The notes under the pieces are model-generated. The model saw only the letters and a program-made list of their open reading frames with translations, did not search any database and was not told the origin of the DNA. DNA of 64,000 bases, from contig NZ_RCCA01000001.1 of NCBI RefSeq assembly GCF_003663845.1, positions 3,410,001 through 3,474,000 of the forward strand, written 5' to 3'. A program made the translations under genes and the position numbers. This DNA comes from Chryseobacterium sp. 7 (lineage in GTDB: Bacteria > Bacteroidota > Bacteroidia > Flavobacteriales > Weeksellaceae). Shown here piece after piece: positions 34,658 to 44,312 of the stretch (its first letter is position 1; each line of letters starts with the position of its first letter).

Positions 34658-35149
34658 ATGGATTCCAGAGAAAAAGAATTTGCGCAGCTTATCAAAGATA
34701 ATCAGGGACTGATTATTAAGGTATCGCGTCTTTACACCAATTCTCTGGAGGATGAAGAGGATCTTTTCCAGGAAATCGTGTTACAGCTCTGGAGAAGTTA
34801 TGATTCTTTTAAAGGAAATTCCAAGATTTCAACCTGGATGTATCGTGTAGCGCTCAATACTGCCATTACTCTTTTTAGAAAAAAAAGCAAAAGCCTTCCT
34901 ACCAATGAGCTGGACATCAATCACAGAGATTTTGTGGAAGATGATGATGAAAAACAGCAACAGGTATCACTTTTGTATACTGTAATCAAGACTCTTCCTA
35001 ATGTGGAAAGAGCTATTGTCATGATGTATCTTGACGATCTGCCTTACAAGGACATTGCAGAAAACCTCGGAATTACTGAAGTTAATGCACGTGTAAAAAT
35101 GAACAGATTAAAGAAAACCCTTAAAGAACAGATGGAAAAATATGCCTGA
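34658..35149 (+). CDS. ECF-type RNA polymerase sigma factor
   Basis: 163 aa. Region 2 is DEEDLFQEIVLQLWRSYDSF and STWMYRVALNTAI; region 4 is LPNVERAIVMMYLDDLPYKD followed by a helix-turn-helix (IAENLGITEVNARVKMNRLKK). It directs RNA polymerase to a small regulon. The next gene starts inside its 3' end (8-base overlap) and encodes a membrane protein, the usual place for an anti-sigma factor. Its own promoter and target genes are not clear. Confidence 0.93.
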   Translation: MDSREKEFAQLIKDNQGLIIKVSRLYTNSLEDEEDLFQEIVLQLWRSYDSFKGNSKISTWMYRVALNTAITLFRKKSKSLPTNELDINHRDFVEDDDEKQQQVSLLYTVIKTLPNVERAIVMMYLDDLPYKDIAENLGITEVNARVKMNRLKKTLKEQMEKYA

Positions 35150-35816
35150 ATTTGATCTAGATAGTTTTAAAAAAACCTGGCAGGAACAGCCTGTTCAGCC
35201 TAAATATGACAACAATGAGATTCTCCAGATGTTGAACAGAAAATCACGCAATTATGTGAAGTATATTTTCTGGATCAGTGTTTTAGAATTTCTTTTCTTT
35301 TCCGTATTTGGGTTATTCTACTTTTTTCAGGAAGAAGAATCTGAAAGTTTCCGTAAAATGCTCGAAAGATTAGGGGCACAAGAGGCTCCTGAAGTAGAAA
35401 ACAACTTCGGTCATGTTTATCTGGCGATAAAAATTTTAAGCCTGCTGATCACAGCTTATTTTGTACTGAAATTCTATCAGAATTACCGGAAAATCAAAAT
35501 TGAGGAAAATCTGAAGGGTCTGATTACCAGAATTATTAAATTCAAAACAACAGTGAATGCATTTATTCTGATCAGCATTGTATTGCTGGTAGTATTTACT
35601 TTTGTACTGACTGCATTCATATTTTATACTTTAAACTCTCAGAATATACAGCCAAGCGGCTCCAATCTTACCATCATCATCGCGGGAATTGTTGTCAGTA
35701 CCTTGCTCGCTGTCTCTATGATCTGGTTTTATTACAGATTGGTATATGGTATCATTATCAGAAAGCTTGATAAAAATTTAAAACAGCTTAAAGAAATAGA
35801 TTCTCAGGAAAGTTAA
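35142..35816 (+). CDS. Membrane protein, candidate anti-sigma factor
   Basis: 224 aa. A cytoplasmic N-terminal stretch (MPEFDLDSFKKTWQEQPVQP) is followed by four hydrophobic helices (about 45-67, 92-110, 128-150, 165-190). The N-terminal Asp-Ser-Phe-Lys-x-x-Trp pattern is common in membrane partners of flavobacterial ECF sigma factors. No zinc-binding anti-sigma motif is present. The 8-base overlap with the sigma gene argues for tight co-expression. The anti-sigma role is inference. Names such as carotene monooxygenase that databases sometimes give similar proteins are not supported by any catalytic motif here. Confidence 0.65.
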   Translation: MPEFDLDSFKKTWQEQPVQPKYDNNEILQMLNRKSRNYVKYIFWISVLEFLFFSVFGLFYFFQEEESESFRKMLERLGAQEAPEVENNFGHVYLAIKILSLLITAYFVLKFYQNYRKIKIEENLKGLITRIIKFKTTVNAFILISIVLLVVFTFVLTAFIFYTLNSQNIQPSGSNLTIIIAGIVVSTLLAVSMIWFYYRLVYGIIIRKLDKNLKQLKEIDSQES

Positions 35817-35874
35817 TATTCATAGGCATAGTTCGGGATATAATTATTATTTTTAGCCCACCAAATCTTAAACT

Positions 35875-37500
35875 ATGCCCTTATCTTATGTATATGGAAC
35901 TTCTGATGTTCCATTATTAGGACAGACCATCGGAGCCAACCTTAAAAGGACTGTCGAAAAATACCCTCATCAGGAAGCACTAGTCTGTGTTCATCAGAAT
36001 TACAGAGCTACTTACCAGGAATTTTATAATCAGACCACTGCCGTTGCGAAAGCTTTACTGCTTTTAGGAGCAAAAGCAGGAGACAGAATCGGAATATGGT
36101 CTTCTAATCGCTATGAATGGGTTCTTTTGCAATTTGCTACGGCGAGGATAGGAACCATTTTAGTGAATATCAATCCGGCCTACAGAACTCACGAATTGAC
36201 ATATGTTCTTAACCAATCCGAAATTCGTTTTATTTTTTCTTCTTTAAGTTTCAAATCCAGCAACTACAAAGAAATGGTGGAATACGCCAAAGAAGTGTGC
36301 CCAACTTTGGAGCATGAGATTTTCTTTGATGAAAACTGGGAAGAATTTGTGAACAATGGCCAGGATATTTCAGATGAAGTCCTTCACAGTTTTGAAGAGC
36401 ATGTACAGTTTGATGATCCTGTTAATATTCAATATACTTCAGGAACTACAGGTTTCCCGAAAGGTGTTACCCTTTCTCATCATAATATTCTCAACAATGG
36501 TTATTTTATTGGTATCCGATTAAAATATACGGAAAAAGACCGTGTCTGTATACCTGTTCCTTTTTATCACTGCTTTGGAATGGTCATCGGAAATATGTGC
36601 TGTGTGGCTCATGGAGCGTGTATGGTAATTCCGAATGACAGTTTTGATCCGGATATCACTTTGAAAGCTGTTTCTGACGAAAAATGTACGTCTTTGTACG
36701 GTGTACCCACCATGTTTATTGCTGAACTGGCTGTAAAAGATTTTGATACGTATGATTTTTCAAGTTTAAGAACAGGCGTTATGGCTGGTTCAGTATGCCC
36801 TCCGGAGATTATGAAAAAGGTAGAAAGCCTTATGAACATTAAGGAAATGAGCATTTGCTACGGGATGACGGAAACTTCGCCGGTATCTACTCAAACTTTG
36901 ATTGGAACCCCATTGGAGAAGCAGGTAAGTACTGTAGGAACTGTTCAGGATCATCTTGAAATAAAGATTATTGATGAAAATGGAAGAACTTTACAACGAG
37001 GAGAGCATGGGGAACTTTGTACAAGAGGCTACTCTGTTATGCTGAAATACTGGAACGATCCCGAAAACACAAAAAAAATACTGGATGATGCCCGCTGGAT
37101 GCATACCGGAGATATGGCTGTAATGGACAAAGACGGCTATATTACCATTTCCGGGAGGATAAAAGACCTCATCATCCGTGGCGGAGAAAATATCTCACCG
37201 AAAGAAATTGAAGACTTTTTATATACCTATACCAACATTCTGGATGTTCAGATTATTGGAGTTCCGAGTGAAAGATTCGGGGAGGAAGTAATGGCGTGGG
37301 TGAAGGTAAGAAAAGGATTTACCATCACAGAAGAAGAGCTTCAGGAATACTGCAAAGGAAGAATTGCTCACTACAAAGTCCCAAAATACTGGAAATTTGT
37401 AGATGAATTCCCAATGACTATTTCAGGAAAGATAAGGAAAGTAGAGATGCGGGAGATTTCTATGAGAGAATTGGGGTTAGAGAATGTAAAACAAAGCTGA
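35875..37500 (+). CDS. Acyl-CoA synthetase (AMP-binding)
   Basis: 541 aa. The ATP-binding motif reads YTSGTTGFPKGVTLSHHN (about residue 185), followed by YGMTETSP, HTGDMAVMDKDGY and the C-terminal hinge GRIKDLIIRGGENISPKEIE with the catalytic Lys in MTISGKIRK near the end. It activates a fatty or other carboxylic acid to its CoA ester. It lies 58 bases after the sigma/membrane pair on the same strand and may be a separate unit. Chain-length preference is not readable. Confidence 0.93.
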   Translation: MPLSYVYGTSDVPLLGQTIGANLKRTVEKYPHQEALVCVHQNYRATYQEFYNQTTAVAKALLLLGAKAGDRIGIWSSNRYEWVLLQFATARIGTILVNINPAYRTHELTYVLNQSEIRFIFSSLSFKSSNYKEMVEYAKEVCPTLEHEIFFDENWEEFVNNGQDISDEVLHSFEEHVQFDDPVNIQYTSGTTGFPKGVTLSHHNILNNGYFIGIRLKYTEKDRVCIPVPFYHCFGMVIGNMCCVAHGACMVIPNDSFDPDITLKAVSDEKCTSLYGVPTMFIAELAVKDFDTYDFSSLRTGVMAGSVCPPEIMKKVESLMNIKEMSICYGMTETSPVSTQTLIGTPLEKQVSTVGTVQDHLEIKIIDENGRTLQRGEHGELCTRGYSVMLKYWNDPENTKKILDDARWMHTGDMAVMDKDGYITISGRIKDLIIRGGENISPKEIEDFLYTYTNILDVQIIGVPSERFGEEVMAWVKVRKGFTITEEELQEYCKGRIAHYKVPKYWKFVDEFPMTISGKIRKVEMREISMRELGLENVKQS

Positions 37501-37665
37501 AGGTGAAAATCATAAAATAATGAAATGGTGAAAATGTTGAAATAATCCTACATTCTAAACTTTGGCCTGGATTAAAGTCTTTTCTACGGATAAATATTCT
37601 ATCCCATTTTCCTTATCAGGTTATTAATATGAAATAAAATAATATATTTACAAAAAACTAAAAAC

Positions 37666-38502
37666 ATGAAAATTGTATCGGTACTAGGTGCTCTCTTACT
37701 TAGTATAAGTATGTATTCTCAAAAAATATCCGGAAAGGTTATCAATGAAAATAATGAGGTTGTTTCTTACTGCTCAGTAAGCCTGGAAAATATAAATACA
37801 AGTACAATTACAGATATCAATGGGAATTATTCTATAGATATCCCCGAAAATGCGAAAAAAAGTGATTATATCATCTTTGAATCCAATGGTTATGAAGATA
37901 AAAAACTAACCATAGAAGGAATAACTTCCAATGCCAATATTACATTAAACAAAAAGGCCAATGCTATTCAGGAAATCAGTATAATTGGAAAAAAAACAAA
38001 GAAAGATGTTTTGGGATATAAAAGCAGGCCAATGCTCACTTTCTCTAAAATGTTTGATCAGAATGTTCCCACCATTGAACAGGGACAAATATTCAATATT
38101 TATAAATGGACTAAACTTAACAGCTATAATTTTTACATTATTCCGAGCTCTAAATTCAAGGAAATTACTTTAAAGCTCAATGTATACTCTGTAAAGAATA
38201 ATTTACCGGATGAATCTCTCCTACAGGAAAATATAATATTTAAAACCAATACTACAGGCTGGCAAACCATTGATCTGGGAAAATATAAACTTATTTATAA
38301 TGATCTGGATCAGCTGGCGATTACCTTACAACTTGTTGAAAATGTACCTCAGGATAATGTAGATTTCGTTTTCGGAATCTCTGCAAAAAAAACATTGTCC
38401 AAGGACTTACTGTTCCGTTATCAAAGTCAGGGAAAATGGGAAGCCAGTGGAGGGAACTTTATCTCCAATATTGATATTAATTATATGAAGGATAAAAAGT
38501 AA
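37666..38502 (+). CDS. Secreted protein with carboxypeptidase-regulatory-like domain
   Basis: 278 aa. Signal peptide (to MYSQ), then a carboxypeptidase-D regulatory-like beta sandwich (KISGKVINENNEVVSYCSVS to YIIFESNGYEDKKLTIEG), then about 170 residues of beta-type sequence of unknown fold. The first domain is the one found at the start of SusC/TonB receptors, but no plug or barrel follows, and the protein ends at 278 aa. No catalytic residues are recognised. Likely periplasmic or surface. Confidence 0.75.
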   Translation: MKIVSVLGALLLSISMYSQKISGKVINENNEVVSYCSVSLENINTSTITDINGNYSIDIPENAKKSDYIIFESNGYEDKKLTIEGITSNANITLNKKANAIQEISIIGKKTKKDVLGYKSRPMLTFSKMFDQNVPTIEQGQIFNIYKWTKLNSYNFYIIPSSKFKEITLKLNVYSVKNNLPDESLLQENIIFKTNTTGWQTIDLGKYKLIYNDLDQLAITLQLVENVPQDNVDFVFGISAKKTLSKDLLFRYQSQGKWEASGGNFISNIDINYMKDKK

Positions 38503-38553
38503 GCATTTAGACAAATATTTCTGATTTCTTAGAGATAGCTAATCAGTTTAAAT

Positions 38554-38585
38554 AAAAAAGGTGAATATGTCTATTCACCTTTTTT
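38554..38585. terminator. Bidirectional terminator between convergent genes
   Basis: GGTGAATA and TATTCACC arms flanked by A-run and T-run serve both the secreted protein gene and rpoN. Confidence 0.88.
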
Positions 38586-38595
38586 GTATTATCTG

Positions 38596-40059
38596 TTAAA
38601 GTTCTTTTCTTAATCTTGCGACAGGAATATTGAGCTGTTCACGATATTTTGCAATTGTTCTTCTGGCAATATTATACCCCTGTTCTTTCAGAATGACCAC
38701 TAATGCATCATCAGTAAGCGGTTTCCTCTTATTTTCTTTACCAATAACTTCCTGAAGATGGGTTTTGATCTCTTTGGTAGACACTTCTTCTCCGTCATCA
38801 TTCGTTAAGCTGTCAGAGAACAGATCCTTCAGATATACAATTCCATTCGGGGTATCTGCATACTTACTTTTTACCACCCTTGAAATGGTAGAGATATCAA
38901 ATCCTGTAATATCTGCAATATCCTTCAGAATCATTGGTTTCAGCGACTTTTCGTCACCAGTAATAAAATAATCCTTCTGGAACTTTACAATAGCTGTAAT
39001 GGTCTGTAATAATGTATTCTGACGCTGATTAATGGCATCAATATACCATTTTGCGGCATCCAGTTTTTGCTTGATAAATAATGCAGCCTGCTTATGTTCT
39101 GATGAATTCTTATCATGAGAATAAGTAGTCAGAATATCTTTATATTCTTCAGAAACTCTTAAGGTAGGCGCATTCTTACTGTTCAGCATAGGAATTACCT
39201 GTCCGTCTTTCACCTGAATCACAAAATCCGGAATAATTTCCTGATTGATCGTAATGGTTTGGGTATCAAAGTTCCCTCCTACTTTTGGAGACAGTTTTGA
39301 GATTTCATCCAGAGCATCTTTCAGATCATCTTCTTCAATATCATATTTCTGAATGATCTTGTTATAGTGCTTATTCGTTAAGGCTTCAAACTGATGTCTT
39401 AAGATATTGGCAGCCAAAGACACTGCTTTGTCTGAGCTTACTTTCTTTTCAATTTGTAATAGTAAACATTCCTGAAGTCCTCTTGCTCCTACACCGGACG
39501 GATCCAGTTTCTGAACATAATTCTCAAGAATATCCTCTACTCTTTCCTTCGTTGTATAAATCCCCTGTGAGAAAGCAAGATCATCCACAATAGATTTGAT
39601 CTCTCTTCTCAGATAGCCGTCTGTATCTAAGTTTCCGATAAGATATTCTGCAATCTTAAGATCTTCTTCATTGATATTAACCAAATGAATCTGTTCTGTA
39701 AGATAGTCGTATAAAGATTGTCCCTCCGTTAGAAGGCTTTCGTTATCAAATTCCTCATCATCCGGAGAATAGTTGCTGGATGCGGTTTTATAGCTTGGTT
39801 CGTCGTCATAGATATATTCATTGACGTCGAAATCTGTTTCAATGCTTTCTGTACCCTCATCCTGATAAGCGTCTTCCAGAGAAGAATAATCATCCTCTTT
39901 AGAATCTTCTTTTGCAATTTCCAAAGCCGGATTTTCTTCTAACTCTCTCTCCAACTCCTCTTCAAATTCAAGAGTATGGAGCTGAATAAGCTTCATCAAC
40001 TGGATCTGCTGAGGGGCCAGCTTCTGTCCTAATTTGAGTTGTAAGTGTTGTTTAAGCAT
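38596..40059 (-). CDS. rpoN: RNA polymerase sigma-54 factor
   Basis: 487 aa. The Gln/Leu-rich activator-interacting region I (LGQKLAPQQIQLMKLIQ) is followed by an acidic region II (about 50-110), the core-binding domain and the C-terminal RpoN box ARRTIAKYREQLNI. The HTH (ITGFDISTISRVVKSKYADT) recognises -12/-24 promoters. It requires AAA+ activators; none is encoded in this window. It ends in RLRKEL. Monocistronic, convergent with the gene upstream of the terminator. Confidence 0.96.
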   Translation of the reverse strand: MLKQHLQLKLGQKLAPQQIQLMKLIQLHTLEFEEELERELEENPALEIAKEDSKEDDYSSLEDAYQDEGTESIETDFDVNEYIYDDEPSYKTASSNYSPDDEEFDNESLLTEGQSLYDYLTEQIHLVNINEEDLKIAEYLIGNLDTDGYLRREIKSIVDDLAFSQGIYTTKERVEDILENYVQKLDPSGVGARGLQECLLLQIEKKVSSDKAVSLAANILRHQFEALTNKHYNKIIQKYDIEEDDLKDALDEISKLSPKVGGNFDTQTITINQEIIPDFVIQVKDGQVIPMLNSKNAPTLRVSEEYKDILTTYSHDKNSSEHKQAALFIKQKLDAAKWYIDAINQRQNTLLQTITAIVKFQKDYFITGDEKSLKPMILKDIADITGFDISTISRVVKSKYADTPNGIVYLKDLFSDSLTNDDGEEVSTKEIKTHLQEVIGKENKRKPLTDDALVVILKEQGYNIARRTIAKYREQLNIPVARLRKEL

Positions 40060-40177
40060 ATTCTTCTTTACGTTTTAACATAACATATTCTACGAATTTA
40101 ATAAATTTATTTGATAAAATACACATTTAGCATGATTTTTGCATGACTTACTTTAATATAATAAACTATTAAATAAT

Positions 40178-40212
40178 AAAAAAAGCCTTAACTTATGATT
40201 AAGGCTTTTTTT
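40178..40212 (-). terminator. Terminator of asnS
   Basis: GCCTTAA (40185-40191) pairs with TTAAGGC (40199-40205), flanked by A-run and T-run. Confidence 0.85.
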
Positions 40213-40218
40213 ATTGTT

Positions 40219-41667
40219 CTAGAATTCAGCGCTTTTCGGTGTTCTAGGGAAAGGAATTACGTCCCTGATATTCGTCATTCCTGTTACGAAAAGAACCAGT
40301 CTTTCCAATCCTAAACCAAAGCCTGCATGCGGCACAGAACCGAATTTTCTGGTATCAAGGTACCACCAAAGTTCGTGCTCATCTACGTGCATATCTGCCA
40401 TTTTTTGTTTTAAAACATCCAATCTTGCTTCTCTCTCTGACCCACCAATGATTTCACCGATACCAGGGAAAAGAACATCCATAGCAGCAACGGTTTTATT
40501 ATCATCATTCAGTTTCATATAGAACGCTTTGATTTCTTTCGGATAGTCAAATAATACTACCGGGCTCTCAAAATGTTTTTCTACAAGATATCTTTCATGC
40601 TCAGACTGAAGGTCAGTTCCCCAACTCTCAACCGGGTAAGCAAATTTTCCTTTTTTGTTTTCTTTAGAGTTCAATAAGATTTCGATAGCTTCTGTATAGC
40701 TTACACGCTTGAAACGTTTAGCCACTACATTCTGAAGTTTTTCGATAAGACCTTCTTTTGCTCTTTCTTTTTCCGGTTTTGTTTTCTGCTCTTCTGCAAA
40801 ACGGTTGTCTAAGAATTCAAGATCATCTTTACAATTATCCAATACATACTGGATTACATATTTTAAGAAATCTTCCGCAAGGTCGATGTTATCTTCAAGG
40901 TTGTTGAATGCCACTTCCGGTTCAATCATCCAGAACTCTGCAAGGTGTCTTGTAGTGTTAGAATTTTCAGCACGGAAAGTAGGTCCGAAAGTATAGATTC
41001 TTCCCAATCCCATTGCAGCAGTTTCTCCTTCAAGCTGTCCGGAAACGGTAAGGTTGGTTTTTTTACCGAAGAAATCCTGAGAGAAATCAATTTCCCCTTC
41101 TTCAGTTTTCGGCATATTGTTCAGGTCAAAGTTTGTTACTCCAAACATTTCACCTGCTCCTTCTGCATCCGCTCCTGTAATAACCGGAGTGTTAATATAG
41201 AAAAACTGGTTCTGGTTGAAGAACGAGTGAACTGCAAAACTTACCGCGTGGCGCACTCTGAACACTGCACCGAAAAGGTTTGTTCTGAATCTTAAGTGTG
41301 CCTGCTCACGAAGCTTTTCAAGGCTGTGTTTTTTAGGCTGAAGAATTGTACTCTGAAGTTCTTCTGTAAAGTTATCTCCTAAAACGATGATCTTTTTAGC
41401 AATAATTTCCACAGATTGTCCAGCTCCCTGGCTTTCTACCACCTCTCCTACTACTTTAAGGGAAGAAGCTGTACTGATATTCTTAAGGATCGCTTCATCA
41501 AAATTTTCGAAATCAACAACTATCTGCAAATTATTAATCGTAGAACCATCATTAAGCGCAATAAAGCGATTAGCACGGAAGGATCTTACCCATCCGTAAA
41601 CGGTAATGTCATGATGTAATACTTTCTTGTAATCCTTTAGGACTTCTTTGATCGTTTGCTTTTTCAT
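40219..41667 (-). CDS. asnS: Asparaginyl-tRNA synthetase
   Basis: 482 aa. An N-terminal OB-fold anticodon-binding domain ([18 protein letters not shown]) precedes a class II core with motif 2 ([20 protein letters not shown]) and motif 3 ([16 protein letters not shown]). The Asn-specific branch is supported by [21 protein letters not shown]. It charges tRNA-Asn. A TAACTTTG box (41714-41707 on the minus strand) lies 40 bases upstream, immediately after the terminator of a putative upstream transcript. Confidence 0.96.
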   Translation of the reverse strand: MKKQTIKEVLKDYKKVLHHDITVYGWVRSFRANRFIALNDGSTINNLQIVVDFENFDEAILKNISTASSLKVVGEVVESQGAGQSVEIIAKKIIVLGDNFTEELQSTILQPKKHSLEKLREQAHLRFRTNLFGAVFRVRHAVSFAVHSFFNQNQFFYINTPVITGADAEGAGEMFGVTNFDLNNMPKTEEGEIDFSQDFFGKKTNLTVSGQLEGETAAMGLGRIYTFGPTFRAENSNTTRHLAEFWMIEPEVAFNNLEDNIDLAEDFLKYVIQYVLDNCKDDLEFLDNRFAEEQKTKPEKERAKEGLIEKLQNVVAKRFKRVSYTEAIEILLNSKENKKGKFAYPVESWGTDLQSEHERYLVEKHFESPVVLFDYPKEIKAFYMKLNDDNKTVAAMDVLFPGIGEIIGGSEREARLDVLKQKMADMHVDEHELWWYLDTRKFGSVPHAGFGLGLERLVLFVTGMTNIRDVIPFPRTPKSAEF

Positions 41668-41706
41668 TTGTTGATGATAAATTTTTTATATAAAAATTAA
41701 TGTCTG

Positions 41707-41714
41707 CAAAGTTA
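41707..41714 (-). promoter_or_regulatory. -7 element (TAACTTTG) of asnS
   Basis: It matches TAnnTTTG. It sits directly after the terminator hairpin 41716-41747, so its -33 region would overlap the hairpin. Confidence 0.45.
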
Positions 41715-41715
41715 C

Positions 41716-41747
41716 AAAAAAACAGCGCAACTTGATGATTGCGCTGT
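41716..41747 (-). terminator. Terminator upstream of asnS
   Basis: ACAGCGCAA (41722-41730) pairs with TTGCGCTGT (41739-41747). On the minus strand a T-run follows. It implies that a minus-strand transcript arrives from the 41772-42427 region. Confidence 0.8.
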
Positions 41748-41771
41748 CTTTAAAAATCATTTAACAAGCAT

Positions 41772-41949
41772 TTAAACTTTCAGTTCAGGAAATTCACCTT
41801 TTTTCTCCTTCTCGCTCTGCTGCATTTTCAGGTTACATTTCCACTCAATACTGTCCTGAACTTCAATAAAATCCGTATTGATCCGGAATGAACACTTTAC
41901 ACTATCACTTTTAAAAAGAATAAAATTTTATTTTACTCTGAGCTTTCAT
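41772..41949 (-). pseudogene. Possible small gene with one frameshift, 58 residues if repaired
   Basis: From a Met at 41949 the frame runs only 12 codons. Removing one base in the A4-T4 stretch near 41923-41930 joins it to a clearly coding-looking C-terminal part (CSFRINTDFIEVQDSIEWK to EKKGEFPELKV, stop at 41772), giving 58 aa. A strong terminator follows 25 bases later on the same strand, which supports transcription here. The protein is not recognised. It may be a decayed gene, a sequencing error or chance. Confidence 0.35.
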
Positions 41950-42427
41950 GGAATTAGTTTTACTGAAATGGTTATTAGTTTTTTAAGTGATACCTCAGTG
42001 CTACATTACCGGTCATACATCCATTTTTACACTATACTCTACTTTTAAACTTTTTGTGGCGGATTCACCACCGGATTTTGTTTTTAACTGCTTCTGATTT
42101 TTAAATGATCATTACTACACTTTTATACTTTTAAATTTCTGAACAATTATCTCATTATTTACATTTATTTTCTTGGTTATTCTTTCTGGCCTTTTTACTT
42201 ATTAATTTTTATGTTCCAATTCCCAGCTTGATATTTTAATTTATCAACAGTTTGGAATTGATATCCTGTATTGTGCACATACAAAATAAATGGTTGTGTT
42301 TTTACCTGAAACAAAGATGCAGCAAGAAAAATAGTGACACAAGTGTATGGTTTATAGATTCATAAATTTATATACCTAAAATCATGAATTTATAAACATA
42401 AATAAAATGAAAATCAGCGAGTTAAAA
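41950..42427. other. Spacer with short open stretches, no confident gene
   Basis: 478 bp, AT-rich. On the minus strand a frame is open from about 42360 to a TAA near 42203 (about 54 codons, hydrophobic middle, no ATG), and another ends in VEYSVKMDV near 42020. None has a usable start. They may be remnants of decayed small genes. Confidence 0.35.
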
Positions 42428-44170
42428 CTATTTTCCGGTCATATTTTCAATTTCTTTCAGATAAATAGAAAGAGGTGTTCCGGTTCTTTTTTTGAAGGCT
42501 AAAGTGAAAGCCTGTTCATTATTATATCCTAATTCTTCGGCAATAAAAGGAATTTTATAAGACCTGAATTTTCTGTCATTCGCCAGTCTGCTGATGGCAT
42601 AATCAATACGGAGATCATTCAGATAGGTGGCAAAGTTTTTTCCTTTGTGGGTATTGATAATTTCCGACAGATATTTCGAGTTGGTTTTTATTTTTTTGGC
42701 AAGACTTCCCAGCGTAATTCCTCTGCTTAAGAACTGATCCTTGCTTTCAAAGGTCTCAAGTTCTGCTAAAATGGTTTGCGCAATATCTTCCGAAATTGTT
42801 TTGGTGATTCTCTCTTCAGAATTTCCTGCATTTTCTACAGGAAGAGGTTCAGAGAAGGATTCTTTTTCCGGTTCAGATTTATAGTCTCTATCAAATCTTC
42901 TTTCATTAGCAGACAGAATAAGATCCTGAGCAATCTTTTTATAGTTCTTTTCAGACTTTTTATATTTAAAATAAACATTAATGAATAGCAGGTGTGATAT
43001 CAGCAAAAGACTTAGAACAATATAAAAAAGGCTTTTTCTTTTTGTAAGCTCGTTGGTAATATCTTCTTTTTCCTGCTGAAGTTCCGGCGTATCATATCTT
43101 CTCGGAAGCTCTCTGGAAATATATCTGAATTGGGTATACAGTACATTGTCCACTTTTAAAAACCGCTCTACGTAATATAATTGCTTCTCGGTATCGCTGT
43201 TTTCTTTATAATAATCAATCAGATAGGTGTATACATCCCGCAGTTCGGGATAAATATAGTTTGTTTTAAGAACCATAGAGTCTATCTTTCGGAAAAAATC
43301 TACAGCTTTCTCTTTTTGTTGAAGTCCAGCATAAGATTTTCCCAAATATAAAAGAGTATAATTCTGGCTTCTTGTATCACTATTATTGTTTGTAAAGAAA
43401 TATTTTTCACATTCTAATAGGCCGTCAATGGCTTTCTGGTATTTTTTTGAATGCAGATTATAATATCCCAAAAGCCCAAGGTTCTCATAATAACGGTAAA
43501 AATCTTTATTTTTCCTGGATTCCTGTAAACCATCCTGTATCAGGATATAAGCAGAATCCATCTTATTGATTTCTATGTAAGCATCAGCCAGATTCAGTTT
43601 GAGCGTTCTTTTCTCATCCTCATTCATATAATCTGCATCATAAGCGTAGTGCCTTAGTACTTTAGCAGTTTCTTCGTGTTTTCCGATATAATTATTAAGA
43701 TAGGCAATACTGATATGTGCCATGGCAATCTGCCTTTTATTTCCTTTTTCTTTGGCATATTTCAGTCCAAGGATATAATTATTCAATGCAGACTGGAGAT
43801 TATTATTTCTAAAATAAAGATTTCCCCTTAACAGATAAATTCTGGCCGGATAAGTATTTTGTTTAGAATTTTGAGTGATATGCTGCAGGCTGTCAAAATC
43901 CTTTAATGCATCAGATAAATTCTCTTCGAAATGACGCATGACATATCCTTCAGCAATACGGGCCGTATTGTTTTCAGATTTTGCTTTTTTAAGATAATAA
44001 TCTGCAATACTTTTACTGTTTCCTTCTCCCATACGGCTACTGTAGAATTCTTTTTCCAATTCTTCATAAGTCCTTTGTTCCGGGGTATTTTTTTCTTCAT
44101 TATTGGCCTGTGCATGACAAAACACAACGCCAATAATCAAAAACAGTAGTAGACATTTTATTTTCATCAT
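42428..44170 (-). CDS. Membrane-spanning TPR-AraC transcriptional regulator
   Basis: 580 aa. A signal/anchor (LLLFLIIGVVFCHAQ) is followed by a periplasmic array of TPR-like helices (about 60-360). A membrane helix (SLFYIVLSLLLISHLLFINVY) precedes a cytoplasmic C-terminal AraC domain with two helix-turn-helix motifs (LGSLAKKIKTNSKYLSEIIN and IPFIAEELGYNNEQAFTLAF). This one-protein signalling layout is common in Flavobacteriia: the outside TPR part senses, the inside AraC part binds DNA. A TATTTTTG box (44195-44188) lies upstream. Its neighbour is the three-gene secreted operon, a plausible but unproven target. Confidence 0.9.
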   Translation of the reverse strand: MMKIKCLLLFLIIGVVFCHAQANNEEKNTPEQRTYEELEKEFYSSRMGEGNSKSIADYYLKKAKSENNTARIAEGYVMRHFEENLSDALKDFDSLQHITQNSKQNTYPARIYLLRGNLYFRNNNLQSALNNYILGLKYAKEKGNKRQIAMAHISIAYLNNYIGKHEETAKVLRHYAYDADYMNEDEKRTLKLNLADAYIEINKMDSAYILIQDGLQESRKNKDFYRYYENLGLLGYYNLHSKKYQKAIDGLLECEKYFFTNNNSDTRSQNYTLLYLGKSYAGLQQKEKAVDFFRKIDSMVLKTNYIYPELRDVYTYLIDYYKENSDTEKQLYYVERFLKVDNVLYTQFRYISRELPRRYDTPELQQEKEDITNELTKRKSLFYIVLSLLLISHLLFINVYFKYKKSEKNYKKIAQDLILSANERRFDRDYKSEPEKESFSEPLPVENAGNSEERITKTISEDIAQTILAELETFESKDQFLSRGITLGSLAKKIKTNSKYLSEIINTHKGKNFATYLNDLRIDYAISRLANDRKFRSYKIPFIAEELGYNNEQAFTLAFKKRTGTPLSIYLKEIENMTGK

Positions 44171-44187
44171 TCATCCTAGCTATAGTA

Positions 44188-44195
44188 CAAAAATA
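44188..44195 (-). promoter_or_regulatory. -7 element (TATTTTTG) of the TPR-AraC gene
   Basis: It matches TAnnTTTG on the minus strand, 17 bases before the ATG at 44170. Confidence 0.45.
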
Positions 44196-44274
44196 TTATT
44201 TTTCTTCAGTAGATACGCCACTTCTTTTACTTTTTTCCGTGAATAGGGAATAATTTTATGAAAATGAATAATAA

Positions 44275-44306
44275 AAGAGAGTACAGCGTGATCACTGTAC
44301 TCTCTT
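44275..44306 (-). terminator. Terminator of the secreted three-gene operon
   Basis: AGAGAGTACAG pairs with CTGTACTCTCT around 8 bases. A T-rich stretch follows on the minus strand. Confidence 0.8.
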
Positions 44307-44312
44307 CAACAA

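Noticed and set aside
38596..40059. Sigma-54 promoters in the window
   Set aside because: I did not find convincing GG-N10-GC elements with an adjacent activator gene.
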